Of a DNA stretch of 59,004 nt, positions 17,443 to 24,525 are shown piece after piece. Made by a program: the position numbers and the translations under genes. Each line of letters begins with the position of its first letter. Positions within the stretch are counted from its first letter, which is position 1. The notes under the pieces are model-generated. The model saw only the letters and a list, made by a program, of their open reading frames with translations, was not told the origin of the DNA and searched no databases. The DNA comes from Helicobacter anatolicus. GTDB taxonomy: Bacteria > Campylobacterota > Campylobacteria > Campylobacterales > Helicobacteraceae. The stretch covers positions 1 to 59,004 of the forward strand of contig NZ_JAJTMY010000005.1 of the NCBI RefSeq assembly GCF_021300615.1, written 5' to 3'.

Positions 17443-17987
17443 ACCTTTTTCCTTTCATAAAAATAAATTCTCTGATCTTTTTGTATGTATTTTGAGACAT
17501 CATCTACAATCTCTTGATGAAGATTTTCACCTTTATAAAACAAATAATACCCCTCATCACTTAAAAAATTCTGCGACAAAGCAATAAGTTTTTGTGTTGC
17601 CATCAATGCTCTTGAAGTAATAAGATCCACAACAATACACTTATCCATCTCTTCAATACGCTTTTTATACACTTTAACATTAACAAGCCCTAGTTCCATA
17701 CACATATATTGTAAAAAAGCATAACGCTTTTGTCGTGGCTCAACAAGAAAAAATTGACTTTCTTCTCTACAAATTGCCAATGCTATAGCTGGTAATCCTG
17801 CACCACTACCAATATCCATACATTTTTTAAATGGCTTAATAAATTCTAATGGAAAAATACTATCTAAAAGATATGTCTGAATAATTTGATAATCAAGATT
17901 TCCACCTAAATTATGTGTTTTATTCCAAAAAAGTAAAAACTCCGTATAAATATCAAATTTTTTTTTCATCTCTAAGCTAATATTCAT
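17439..17987 (-). CDS. rsmG: 16S rRNA (guanine527-N7)-methyltransferase
   Basis: A 182-residue SAM-dependent methyltransferase (GidB). It shows the NLGGN-like TNLT region at the N-terminus (WNKTHNLGGN), the SAM motif MDIGSGAGLPAIALAI near residue 60, FFLVEPRQKRYAFLQ, and the catalytic-region VVDLITSRALMATQ. It is a little shorter than E. coli RsmG (207), as usual in this phylum. Its ATG overlaps the queA stop by four bases. Loss of this enzyme gives low-level streptomycin resistance in other bacteria. Confidence 0.93.
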   Translation of the reverse strand: MNISLEMKKKFDIYTEFLLFWNKTHNLGGNLDYQIIQTYLLDSIFPLEFIKPFKKCMDIGSGAGLPAIALAICREESQFFLVEPRQKRYAFLQYMCMELGLVNVKVYKKRIEEMDKCIVVDLITSRALMATQKLIALSQNFLSDEGYYLFYKGENLHQEIVDDVSKYIQKDQRIYFYERKKV

Positions 17988-19000
17988 ACAATCAACATCC
18001 CATCTCCATAGGAATAAAAACGATATTTTTTTCTTATAGCTTCCTGATAAACTCTATGACAATTCTCAAGCCCTATCATTGAAGCAACAAGCATAATCAA
18101 GCTCGACTTCGGAAGATGAAAATTTGTCAATAAAGCCTGTGCTTTTTTAGGAGGGTTTCCGCAATGTAAAAAAATATCACAATCTCCAAAAAAATCATCT
18201 TCTTCAATAGAATCCAAAAACTCCACAGAACGCAAAGCCGTAGTCCCTACACATAAAATTTTTTGAGAATTTTTAATTTTTTGCATACTTTCTTTGGAAA
18301 CCTTTAATGTCTCTTTATGAATTTTATGCTCTCTGATATCTGAAGCTTCCACGCCAATAAAAGTTCCTGCCCCTACATGTAAAGTTAAAAAAGCCGTTTG
18401 ATAGTTTTCCAATGCGTATGACTTCATGGATTCTGAAAAATGTAGAGAAGCTGTAGGTGCAGCAACAGCACCATAATAACTTGCAAAAACACTTTGATAT
18501 TCTACGAGATCTATTTTCTCATCTTCTCTTTTTATATAAGGAGGCAAAGGAATATGTCCAATTTCTTCAAACATTAAAAAAATATCAAGGATTTTTTGCT
18601 CTTCCTTAAAAAACTCCACAATCCTAAACCCCCCATCAAACATTGCCTTTACTTTTGCTTGATACCCTTGAGCTAAATAGATCACATCACCTATTCTCAC
18701 CCTACCTCTCATCTGTACCAAAAATCCCTCTTTCAGAGCCTTATGAAAAAAAATTTCAATCTTAGCACCTGTTTTTTTTTCTCCATAAATTCTTGCTTTA
18801 ATAACTTTAGTATCATTAAAAACTATCAAATAATCTTTAGGTATAAAGTCAAAAAGATTTTTAAAACAAACATGCTCTATACTTCCTGTATCTTTATAAT
18901 AAATTAATAATTTTGCATCCTCTTTATTGGTAAGAGGGTATGTAGCAATTAATTCTTGAGGCAAATCATAATCATAGCTTTCTAGTAAAAACTCTTTCAA
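17984..19000 (-). CDS. queA: S-adenosylmethionine:tRNA ribosyltransferase-isomerase
   Basis: A 338-residue enzyme that transfers the ribosyl part of SAM to preQ1 in tRNA to make epoxyqueuosine. Signature segments are YDYDLPQELIATYPL, the NDTKVIKARIYGEK loop, IPLPPYIKRE, YGAVAAPTASLHFS, and LHVGAGTFIGVEA. Its length matches the family. The start is TTG, overlapping the tatC stop as TTGA, with GAGGGG just upstream; no ATG fits. It lies within a chain of four-base overlaps from tatC to the PP0621 gene. Confidence 0.95.
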   Translation of the reverse strand: MKEFLLESYDYDLPQELIATYPLTNKEDAKLLIYYKDTGSIEHVCFKNLFDFIPKDYLIVFNDTKVIKARIYGEKKTGAKIEIFFHKALKEGFLVQMRGRVRIGDVIYLAQGYQAKVKAMFDGGFRIVEFFKEEQKILDIFLMFEEIGHIPLPPYIKREDEKIDLVEYQSVFASYYGAVAAPTASLHFSESMKSYALENYQTAFLTLHVGAGTFIGVEASDIREHKIHKETLKVSKESMQKIKNSQKILCVGTTALRSVEFLDSIEEDDFFGDCDIFLHCGNPPKKAQALLTNFHLPKSSLIMLVASMIGLENCHRVYQEAIRKKYRFYSYGDGMLIV

Positions 19001-19749
19001 GACCCCTCTTCTCCCTCTTCCTTATCTTCTGCTTTTTTCTCCGGATTTACAAATCCAACAATAAGAATAGATAAACCATAAAGTCCAATCAATGGCACTG
19101 CCATAAGAATTTGGGATAACACATCAGGAGGGGTAACAATTGCTGCAACAATAAAAATTAATACAATAGCATATTTAAAATTTCTTTTTAGCGTTTGGTC
19201 AGTAATGATATCAATTTTTGCCAAAAAATATGCCAAAACCGGCAATTCAAAAGCAATTCCAAATCCCAAGATAAAGCGTGTAAAAAAGGTAATATAATTT
19301 GCTGCTGTAATATTAGCAGTAAACTCATCATTACCAAACATTAAAATATATTTAATTGCATAAGGAAAGGCTAAAAAATATGCAAATGCCACTCCAGTAA
19401 AAAACATCAAACTACCAAAGAACACAAAAGGTAAAACAAGTTTTTTTTCATGTTTATAAAGTCCAGGAGCAACAAATTCCCAAATTTGCCAAAAAATCAC
19501 AGGGATTGATAATCCTAATGCAACAAAAAAACTTACTTTCAATGCCACAATAATACCTTCAGCAGGGGCAGTTTGTATAAGCATTCCTTGCACTTGATGA
19601 TCAAATGCAATTTCAATCGGCTTTTTAATTACCTCAAAAATATCCCTCCAAAAATTAAAACAACAAATAAAAACAACAATCAAGGTGCCTACAGCAATCA
19701 TTAATCTTTTACGCAAATCTTGAATGTGTGGTTTTAAATCTTCAAACAT
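18997..19749 (-). CDS. tatC: twin-arginine translocase subunit TatC
   Basis: About 250 residues with six predicted transmembrane helices and the TatC signatures: MFEDLKPHIQDLRKRL at the N-terminus, the periplasmic FVAPGLYKHEKKLVLPF, and the FGIAFELPV helix with its conserved Glu. It recognises twin-arginine signal peptides. I chose ATG 19749 over GTG 19755 because GAGG lies six bases before. The gene overlaps the end of tatB, and the pair forms an operon with queA. No tatA lies in the window. Confidence 0.95.
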   Translation of the reverse strand: MFEDLKPHIQDLRKRLMIAVGTLIVVFICCFNFWRDIFEVIKKPIEIAFDHQVQGMLIQTAPAEGIIVALKVSFFVALGLSIPVIFWQIWEFVAPGLYKHEKKLVLPFVFFGSLMFFTGVAFAYFLAFPYAIKYILMFGNDEFTANITAANYITFFTRFILGFGIAFELPVLAYFLAKIDIITDQTLKRNFKYAIVLIFIVAAIVTPPDVLSQILMAVPLIGLYGLSILIVGFVNPEKKAEDKEEGEEGS

Positions 19750-20245
19750 TCTCACCCTCTTTTATTGGTTTAAAACTAGTTTTCTTGCCTATATTAGGAG
19801 TAGCGTTATTTTTCTTTCTATCACTTTCTTTAGAATCTTCTTGTGTCTGCTCTTCTTTTTCATCTTGAGAAACTATAGAAGAATTAGTTTCTGTATTTTT
19901 TTCTTGTGTTTCATTTTTTTGAATATTTTGAGCAATCTCTGTGATATTTTCTTGCACTTCTTCTTTATATTCTTTAAACATTTCATTAATATCTTGCAAT
20001 TGTATTTCTTTTGTCACTTTATCAAAAGTATTTTCAAATTGTGCTTTATATTCCAAAGCTTCTTTTTTAATTTCACTGATTTGCAACTCTTTATCAAAGG
20101 TCTCTTTGGCATCATTGATGTTTTTTTTAATCATTTTAAAAAACTTTACAATATCTACAATAAGCTGTGGCAATTTATCAGGTCCTAAAAAAATAATTGC
20201 CACCACTAAAATTACCAATATTTCAAAAATATTAAATCCAAACAT
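19742..20245 (-). CDS. tatB: twin-arginine translocase subunit TatB
   Basis: A 167-residue protein with an N-terminal transmembrane helix (FEILVILVVAIIFLG), the FLGPDKLPQL hinge with conserved Gly-Pro, an amphipathic helix (IVDIVKFFKMIKKNIND), and a long acidic, Glu/Gln-rich C-terminal tail with low complexity. The length and long tail support TatB rather than TatA. It starts the tat-queA-rsmG unit and partners the TatC product next to it. Confidence 0.93.
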   Translation of the reverse strand: MFGFNIFEILVILVVAIIFLGPDKLPQLIVDIVKFFKMIKKNINDAKETFDKELQISEIKKEALEYKAQFENTFDKVTKEIQLQDINEMFKEYKEEVQENITEIAQNIQKNETQEKNTETNSSIVSQDEKEEQTQEDSKESDRKKNNATPNIGKKTSFKPIKEGENV

Positions 20246-20369
20246 TACAGACCTTAAAGTAAAAAATCTTTACAATTTTATAATATTTTTTAAAATATTT
20301 ATAGCAAGGGATAAAAATTTTAAAAACATTACTATAATGAATGAAATCAACATTTTTAAAGGATAGGAT

Positions 20370-21215
20370 ATGAGAGAAATTCACTGCGACCTAATTACTC
20401 AAGAAATAAAAAACCTCTGCATAGAGGCTTGTTGCATCCAAACACCAGATATCAAAAAAGCTTTTCAAAAAGCTCATAATACCGAAACCTCTCCTCTTGG
20501 AAAAAGTATACTTAGTACTCTTATAGAAAATGGAAAAATTGCAGAAACAAAAATGAAGCCCATCTGTCAAGATACAGGAATGTGTGTTGTTTTTGCAGAA
20601 ATCGGACAAGATGTACACCTTGTGGGAGGAGATTTTGAATCTGCTATACAAGAAGGTGTAGCACAAGGCTATATGCAAGGATATTTACGGAAATCTGTTG
20701 TAAATGATCCTCTTTTTGAAAGAAAAAATACAACCAACAATACTCCTGCAATTATTCACACAAAAATTATTCCAGGAGATAAAATCCATCTTACTGTAGC
20801 TGCAAAAGGTTTTGGGAGTGAGAATAAAAGTATTTTAAAAATGTTGGTACCTGCTGATGGAATCCAAGGAGTAAAAAAGGTTTTTTTGGAAGCAGTAAAA
20901 TTAGCTGGACCTAATGCATGCCCCCCCATGGTGCTTGGTGTAGGCATAGGAGGCACAATGGAAATGGCAGCAATTCTAGCAAAAAAAGCTGCTATTCGTG
21001 CTATTGATTCTAAAAATCCCGATCCAAATTATGCTGCACTCGAAGAAGAATTATTACAACTTGCCAATCAAACTGGGGTTGGACCACAAGGACTTGGCGG
21101 CATCACCACTGCATTTGGTGTTAATATAGAATGGTATCCCACACATATTGCTGGGCTACCTGTTGCTATTAATGTTAATTGCCATGCAGCACGTCATGCA
21201 CATAAAGAAATCTAA
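20370..21215 (+). CDS. class I fumarate hydratase, alpha subunit
   Basis: A 281-residue Fe-S hydro-lyase subunit. It interconverts fumarate and malate (or, less likely, tartrate and oxaloacetate). The three iron-sulfur cysteines are visible in PICQDTGMCVVF, NACPPMVLGVGIGG and NVNCHAARHAH. The length matches the split alpha chain of anaerobic and epsilon-group fumarases rather than the fused FumA. The beta gene starts 11 bases later. Start ATG follows AAAGGATAGGAT. H. pylori uses the unrelated class II enzyme, so this indicates different TCA-cycle wiring. The fumarate rather than tartrate assignment rests on context, not residues. Confidence 0.92.
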   Translation: MREIHCDLITQEIKNLCIEACCIQTPDIKKAFQKAHNTETSPLGKSILSTLIENGKIAETKMKPICQDTGMCVVFAEIGQDVHLVGGDFESAIQEGVAQGYMQGYLRKSVVNDPLFERKNTTNNTPAIIHTKIIPGDKIHLTVAAKGFGSENKSILKMLVPADGIQGVKKVFLEAVKLAGPNACPPMVLGVGIGGTMEMAAILAKKAAIRAIDSKNPDPNYAALEEELLQLANQTGVGPQGLGGITTAFGVNIEWYPTHIAGLPVAINVNCHAARHAHKEI

Positions 21216-21225
21216 GGAGAAAAAT

Positions 21226-21780
21226 ATGGCTACTATAAAAATTCAAGCACCCTTTACAAAAGAAATCGTAAAAACTCTTAAGGCAGGAGATAATGTCCTT
21301 ATTAGCGGCACAATTCTTGCTGCTAGAGATGCGGCACATAAAGTTCTAACTGAAACCCTAGCACGCGGAGAAAAACTACCAATAGATCTCACAAATCAGA
21401 CAATCTATTATCTTGGACCAAGTCCTGCAAAACCTAACGAAGCTATCGGCTCCGCTGGTCCTACTACAAGCGGTAGAATGGACAAATATACCCCCACAAT
21501 TATTGAACAAGGCATTAGTGCAATGATTGGCAAAGGCTACCGCTCTAAAGAAGTGATAGAATCTATGATCAAACATCAAGTAGTTTATATGGTTGCCGTA
21601 GGTGGCGCTGCTGCACTAATTTCTCAAAGTATTAAAAAATATGAAGTTTTAGCTTATCCAGAACTTGGACCAGAAGCTGTGGCAAGATTAAGCGTGGAAG
21701 ATTTTCCTGCGATTGTGGCAATTGATTGTTTTGGAAACAACTTTTATGAGATAGGGCAAAAGCCCTATCAAAAAATCTAA
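21226..21780 (+). CDS. class I fumarate hydratase, beta subunit
   Basis: A 184-residue swivelling domain subunit of the same enzyme. Visible segments are GDNVLISGTILAARDAAHKVL, YLGPSPAKP, IGSAGPTTSGRMD and MIGKGYRS, all typical of the fumarase beta chain that closes over the active site. The start at ATG 21226 is preceded by AAGGAG; a longer frame reaches back into the alpha gene and is not used. Its stop overlaps the convergent YdcH-like gene by four bases. Confidence 0.93.
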   Translation: MATIKIQAPFTKEIVKTLKAGDNVLISGTILAARDAAHKVLTETLARGEKLPIDLTNQTIYYLGPSPAKPNEAIGSAGPTTSGRMDKYTPTIIEQGISAMIGKGYRSKEVIESMIKHQVVYMVAVGGAAALISQSIKKYEVLAYPELGPEAVARLSVEDFPAIVAIDCFGNNFYEIGQKPYQKI

Positions 21781-22001
21781 CTTTTTTGTTTTTTGAATTC
21801 CATAATCATGGCATAAATTTCGTCTTTTAGGCGAAGTTTTTGCTTTTTAAGATTCTCAATTTCAATATTACTAAGCATCTCAATGCCAGATGCTGCATTT
21901 TGTATCCTTTGATCCAATGCATTGTGCTCATTAAAAATTTTTTCGAAATGCGCATTTTGCCCTTTTAGTGTTGTGATTTCCTCACGATGCTCATGAAACA
22001 T
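21777..22001 (-). CDS. YdcH/DUF465 family protein
   Basis: A 74-residue helical protein starting MFHEHREEITTLKGQNAHFEKIFNEHNALDQRI, with a Leu/Ile heptad pattern and the LKKQKLRLKDEI segment characteristic of DUF465. It is expected to form a coiled-coil dimer. The function of the family is not known. An AGGAG sequence lies before the ATG. It is convergent to the fumarase beta gene. Confidence 0.8.
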   Translation of the reverse strand: MFHEHREEITTLKGQNAHFEKIFNEHNALDQRIQNAASGIEMLSNIEIENLKKQKLRLKDEIYAMIMEFKKQKS

Positions 22002-22172
22002 ATTAGCTCCTTTATAATTTAATATATCTTAATTCTAATATACCAAAATAATTTTAAAGCCACAAATATAAAATATAATAAAACTTTTACAATACTAAAA
22101 AAATGCTTTTTTACACAATTGCTATATAACAATCTACCACTATTGTATAATTACAAAAACTTAAGGCAAAAC

Positions 22173-22787
22173 TTGCAGGGCTATATTATCAACATCACCC
22201 CACAAAAAAATGAAGATATTATTACAACTATTCTTACGCCCACAAAAATCAAAAAACTCTACCGTTTTTATGGTGCCAAACATAGCATTATACAGCTTGG
22301 TAAAAAAATTGATTTTGAAGTAGAATATAATGGAGTTTTTCTCCCCAAACTTCGCAATATCACGGGATTAAATTTTCCCTGGGAAAGAGACATGAATCGC
22401 TTAAGAATCTGGCAATATTATCTCCAACTACTCCATAAACATTTTTTTGATATCGAAGAAGTTGATGAAGGATATTATCAAATTTTAGATTATGGTGCTA
22501 GCAAACTCTATCATCAAAACCCCATCCGCGTAATTTTAGAAATGTATGCCATGCTACTCCATCTAGAAGGAAGAGTGCCCAATTCTTTTTGCTTCATCTG
22601 CACTTCTCCTCTTGAAGACCACATTCATCTTGCACGCGCTTTTTTGCCTGCACATACTCATTGCATACACTCACCTTATATTTTTAACAAGGATTTAATT
22701 TTGCAATATCTTCACCAAAAGAGCACAATTTTTCTCAATGATACGCAAGTCCAACATCTCTGGCAAATTCTTATACAAGGAATCTAA
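22173..22787 (+). CDS. recO: recombination mediator RecO
   Basis: A 204-residue protein that should load RecA on gapped DNA together with RecR. I start it at TTG 22173, where the sequence LQGYIINITPQKNEDIITTIL gives the normal RecO N-terminal OB fold, with AAGG six bases upstream; a longer frame from 22119 adds 18 residues without family similarity. The C-terminal part has CFICTSPLEDH, a partial zinc-binding pattern. Epsilon-group RecO is divergent, so the call rests on the N-terminus, size and the adjacent pncC, the arrangement I recall from H. pylori. It is followed directly by pncC. Confidence 0.75.
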   Translation: MQGYIINITPQKNEDIITTILTPTKIKKLYRFYGAKHSIIQLGKKIDFEVEYNGVFLPKLRNITGLNFPWERDMNRLRIWQYYLQLLHKHFFDIEEVDEGYYQILDYGASKLYHQNPIRVILEMYAMLLHLEGRVPNSFCFICTSPLEDHIHLARAFLPAHTHCIHSPYIFNKDLILQYLHQKSTIFLNDTQVQHLWQILIQGI

Positions 22788-23276
22788 ATGAAAAAAAATT
22801 TTTCAAATGCTCAAAAAATTGTAAAAAAACTCATAGAAACAAAACAAACGGTTAGTTGTGCAGAAAGTTTTACTGGGGGTTTAATTAGTCATTGCATTAG
22901 CCAAATCCCCAATGCATCACAATGTTTTTATGGTGGAATTGTTAGCTATAGCAATCAAGCAAAAAATACACTATTATTTATCCCTAATCTTGCTATTGAA
23001 AAATTCAATGCAGTGAGTAAAGAAATTTTAGAACTTATGTTAAATGGCGCACTAAAGCAATTTCATACAGACTTTGCACTTGCATCTACTGGCTTTGCTG
23101 GTCCTGATGGAGAAAATGTAGGAAAAATATTTCTGGGTATAAAGCATAAAAATGGAGAAAAAAGGCTTATGGAATATCATCTTGATGGAGATAGAAGACA
23201 AATACAAACACAAGGTTGTATACTAATTCTACAAGAATTCTTGCTTTACCTTAATTTTTTTTCAAAAACTTCTTGA
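22788..23276 (+). CDS. pncC: nicotinamide-nucleotide amidase (CinA C-terminal family)
   Basis: A 162-residue stand-alone CinA C-terminal domain. The family deamidates NMN to nicotinate mononucleotide. Core motifs are TVSCAESFTGGLISHCIS, FYGGIVSYSNQAK, and ALASTGFAGPDGENVGKIFLGI. The N-terminal molybdopterin-like domain of full CinA is absent, which is normal for PncC. It abuts recO without gap. Its 3' end carries the -35 box of the tRNA cluster promoter. Confidence 0.9.
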   Translation: MKKNFSNAQKIVKKLIETKQTVSCAESFTGGLISHCISQIPNASQCFYGGIVSYSNQAKNTLLFIPNLAIEKFNAVSKEILELMLNGALKQFHTDFALASTGFAGPDGENVGKIFLGIKHKNGEKRLMEYHLDGDRRQIQTQGCILILQEFLLYLNFFSKTS

Positions 23277-23301
23277 CTTTATGAAAAAAAATTTATATAA
23301 T
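23273..23301 (+). promoter_or_regulatory. sigma-70 promoter of the tRNA cluster
   Basis: TTGACT (23273-23278) and TATAAT (23296-23301) with a 17-base spacer, near consensus. The -35 overlaps the pncC stop codon. Transcription would begin near 23308, about 47 bases before the first tRNA. Confidence 0.85.
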
Positions 23302-23354
23302 TCTGCTTCCTAGTTTGAAGAACAGCACTCGGTAATAACTTGAAATTTTTTTAT

Positions 23355-23430
23355 GACCCGTTAGCTCAGTAGGTAGAGCAATTCCCTTTTAAGGAATGGG
23401 CCGTTGGTTCGAATCCAACACGGGTCACCA
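23355..23430 (+). tRNA. tRNA-Lys (TTT)
   Basis: Cloverleaf with acceptor GACCCGT/ACGGGTC, anticodon loop CTTTTAA, TTCGAAT T loop and encoded CCA. First of five tRNAs in the cluster. Confidence 0.96.
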
Positions 23431-23455
23431 TTTGTTTCATTTTAAGTGTAGAAGT

Positions 23456-23530
23456 GGCCCCTTCATCTAGCGGTTAGGATACCACCCTTTCACGGTGGCT
23501 ACAGGGGTTCGAGTCCCCTAGGGGTCACCA
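23456..23530 (+). tRNA. tRNA-Glu (TTC)
   Basis: Acceptor GGCCCCT/AGGGGTC, anticodon stem-loop CCACC-CTTTCAC-GGTGG with the normal A37, TTCGAGT T loop, encoded CCA. Confidence 0.96.
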
Positions 23531-23561
23531 CTTTTACCTCCTAAGTTACTTCACATTGTTT

Positions 23562-23637
23562 GGTCGCTTAGCTCAGTTGGTAGAGCGCTACCCTTACAAG
23601 GTAGATGTCACAAGTTCGAGTCTTGTAGCGACCACCA
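23562..23637 (+). tRNA. tRNA-Val (TAC)
   Basis: Acceptor GGTCGCT/AGCGACC, anticodon loop CTTACAA, TTCGAGT T loop, encoded CCA. Confidence 0.96.
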
Positions 23638-23644
23638 CCTCTTT

Positions 23645-23721
23645 GGAGCGGTAGTTCAGCTGGTTAGAATACCTGCCTGTCACGCAGGGGGTCGCGGGTT
23701 CGAGCCCCGTCCGCTCCGCCA
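23645..23721 (+). tRNA. tRNA-Asp (GTC)
   Basis: Acceptor GGAGCGG/CCGCTCC, anticodon loop CTGTCAC, TTCGAGC T loop, encoded CCA with G discriminator. Confidence 0.96.
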
Positions 23722-23747
23722 CTCTTAAATATTTTCAATTTTAGTTA

Positions 23748-23823
23748 GACCCCTTCATCTAGTGGCCAAGGATACTACCCTTTCTCGGTAGGTACGGAAG
23801 TTCAAATCTTTCAGGGGTCGCCA
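23748..23823 (+). tRNA. second, divergent tRNA-Glu-like (TTC)
   Basis: Folds as a cloverleaf: acceptor GACCCCT/AGGGGTC, anticodon stem CTACC/GGTAG with loop CTTTCTC, T arm GGAAG-TTCAAAT-CTTTC, encoded CCA. The anticodon is TTC, but base 37 is T where the first tRNA-Glu has A, the T loop is TTCAAAT, and the T stem has a G-T pair. It is about as compact as a working tRNA, so it may be functional or a recent degenerate copy. It ends one base before the convergent Dsb-like gene stop. Confidence 0.8.
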
Positions 23824-24525
23824 TCAATCTTTTTTGATAATATACGGCACACCTCTAATTCCTGTTTGCCCAATAATCCTGGTATGGTTTTTTACAAAAC
23901 TCAAATCTATCTTTTCACTACCTGCAAAACTGCTTCCAAAAGCCTTTTTGAGAAATATAATTTTTTTATCCTGATCTTTAATTTTTATGATTTCATTATA
24001 AATTTTAGCAGCACGATACATCGAATCTTGCTTCAAAAATCCTACAAATACAATAAAAATACTCTTATAATCTTGCAATATTTGTTCAATATTTTCCATC
24101 TCCTGCTTGCAATAAACACAATTTGCATCCAAAACAAAATATATGCTTCCTTTTCTACCTCTTCCTTGTAACGCGATCCAAGATTCTTTTGGTGTGTTGT
24201 TCAAAATCTTAATATCTGTATTTTTTTGATTATGCTCTAAAGTTTTTTTATAAAACTCGCGTACCTTATCCTGATAAGTTTCACTACTCAAAATTAAAGG
24301 CTCACCAATCCCCATAATATTTTTTCCATCATTGGTTATAAAAATTGGTAATTGTGTGCCATTTTTTTGCTCGACAATAGCTATGCTAAGTCCTTTATTT
24401 AACTCCTGTACTTCAACAACCTTGACTGCTATATCTTCACTATCAAAAGCCTTTACTATATTTTCCCAAACATTTTCCGCAAATAAGATTCCGCTTATTA
24501 ATACTATGCAACATATTTTTTTCAT
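23824..24525 (-). CDS. DsbC/DsbG-like periplasmic thiol:disulfide protein
   Basis: A 233-residue protein with a signal peptide (MKKICCIVLISGILFA), an N-terminal domain of about 90 residues, and a thioredoxin-fold domain with the active site VLDANCVYCKQEME near residue 135 and the cis-Pro loop RGVPYII at the C-terminus. This is the DsbC/DsbG layout; the CVYC dipeptide differs from the CPHC/CGYC of the usual enzymes. It should oxidise or isomerise disulfides of exported proteins. The ATG overlaps the ftsI stop (ATGA), so it is co-translated with the division PBP. In H. pylori a different gene fills the Dsb role, so equivalence is uncertain. Confidence 0.75.
   Translation of the reverse strand: MKKICCIVLISGILFAENVWENIVKAFDSEDIAVKVVEVQELNKGLSIAIVEQKNGTQLPIFITNDGKNIMGIGEPLILSSETYQDKVREFYKKTLEHNQKNTDIKILNNTPKESWIALQGRGRKGSIYFVLDANCVYCKQEMENIEQILQDYKSIFIVFVGFLKQDSMYRAAKIYNEIIKIKDQDKKIIFLKKAFGSSFAGSEKIDLSFVKNHTRIIGQTGIRGVPYIIKKD

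Noticed and set aside
20931-20937. Seven-C run in the fumarase alpha gene (and one in argJ near 13874)
   Set aside because: Both are inside intact genes, too short to be clear phase-variation tracts, and no alternative frame is evident.
22119-22172. Longer RecO start
   Set aside because: It adds 18 residues before the normal N-terminus, and AAGG supports the TTG at 22173.
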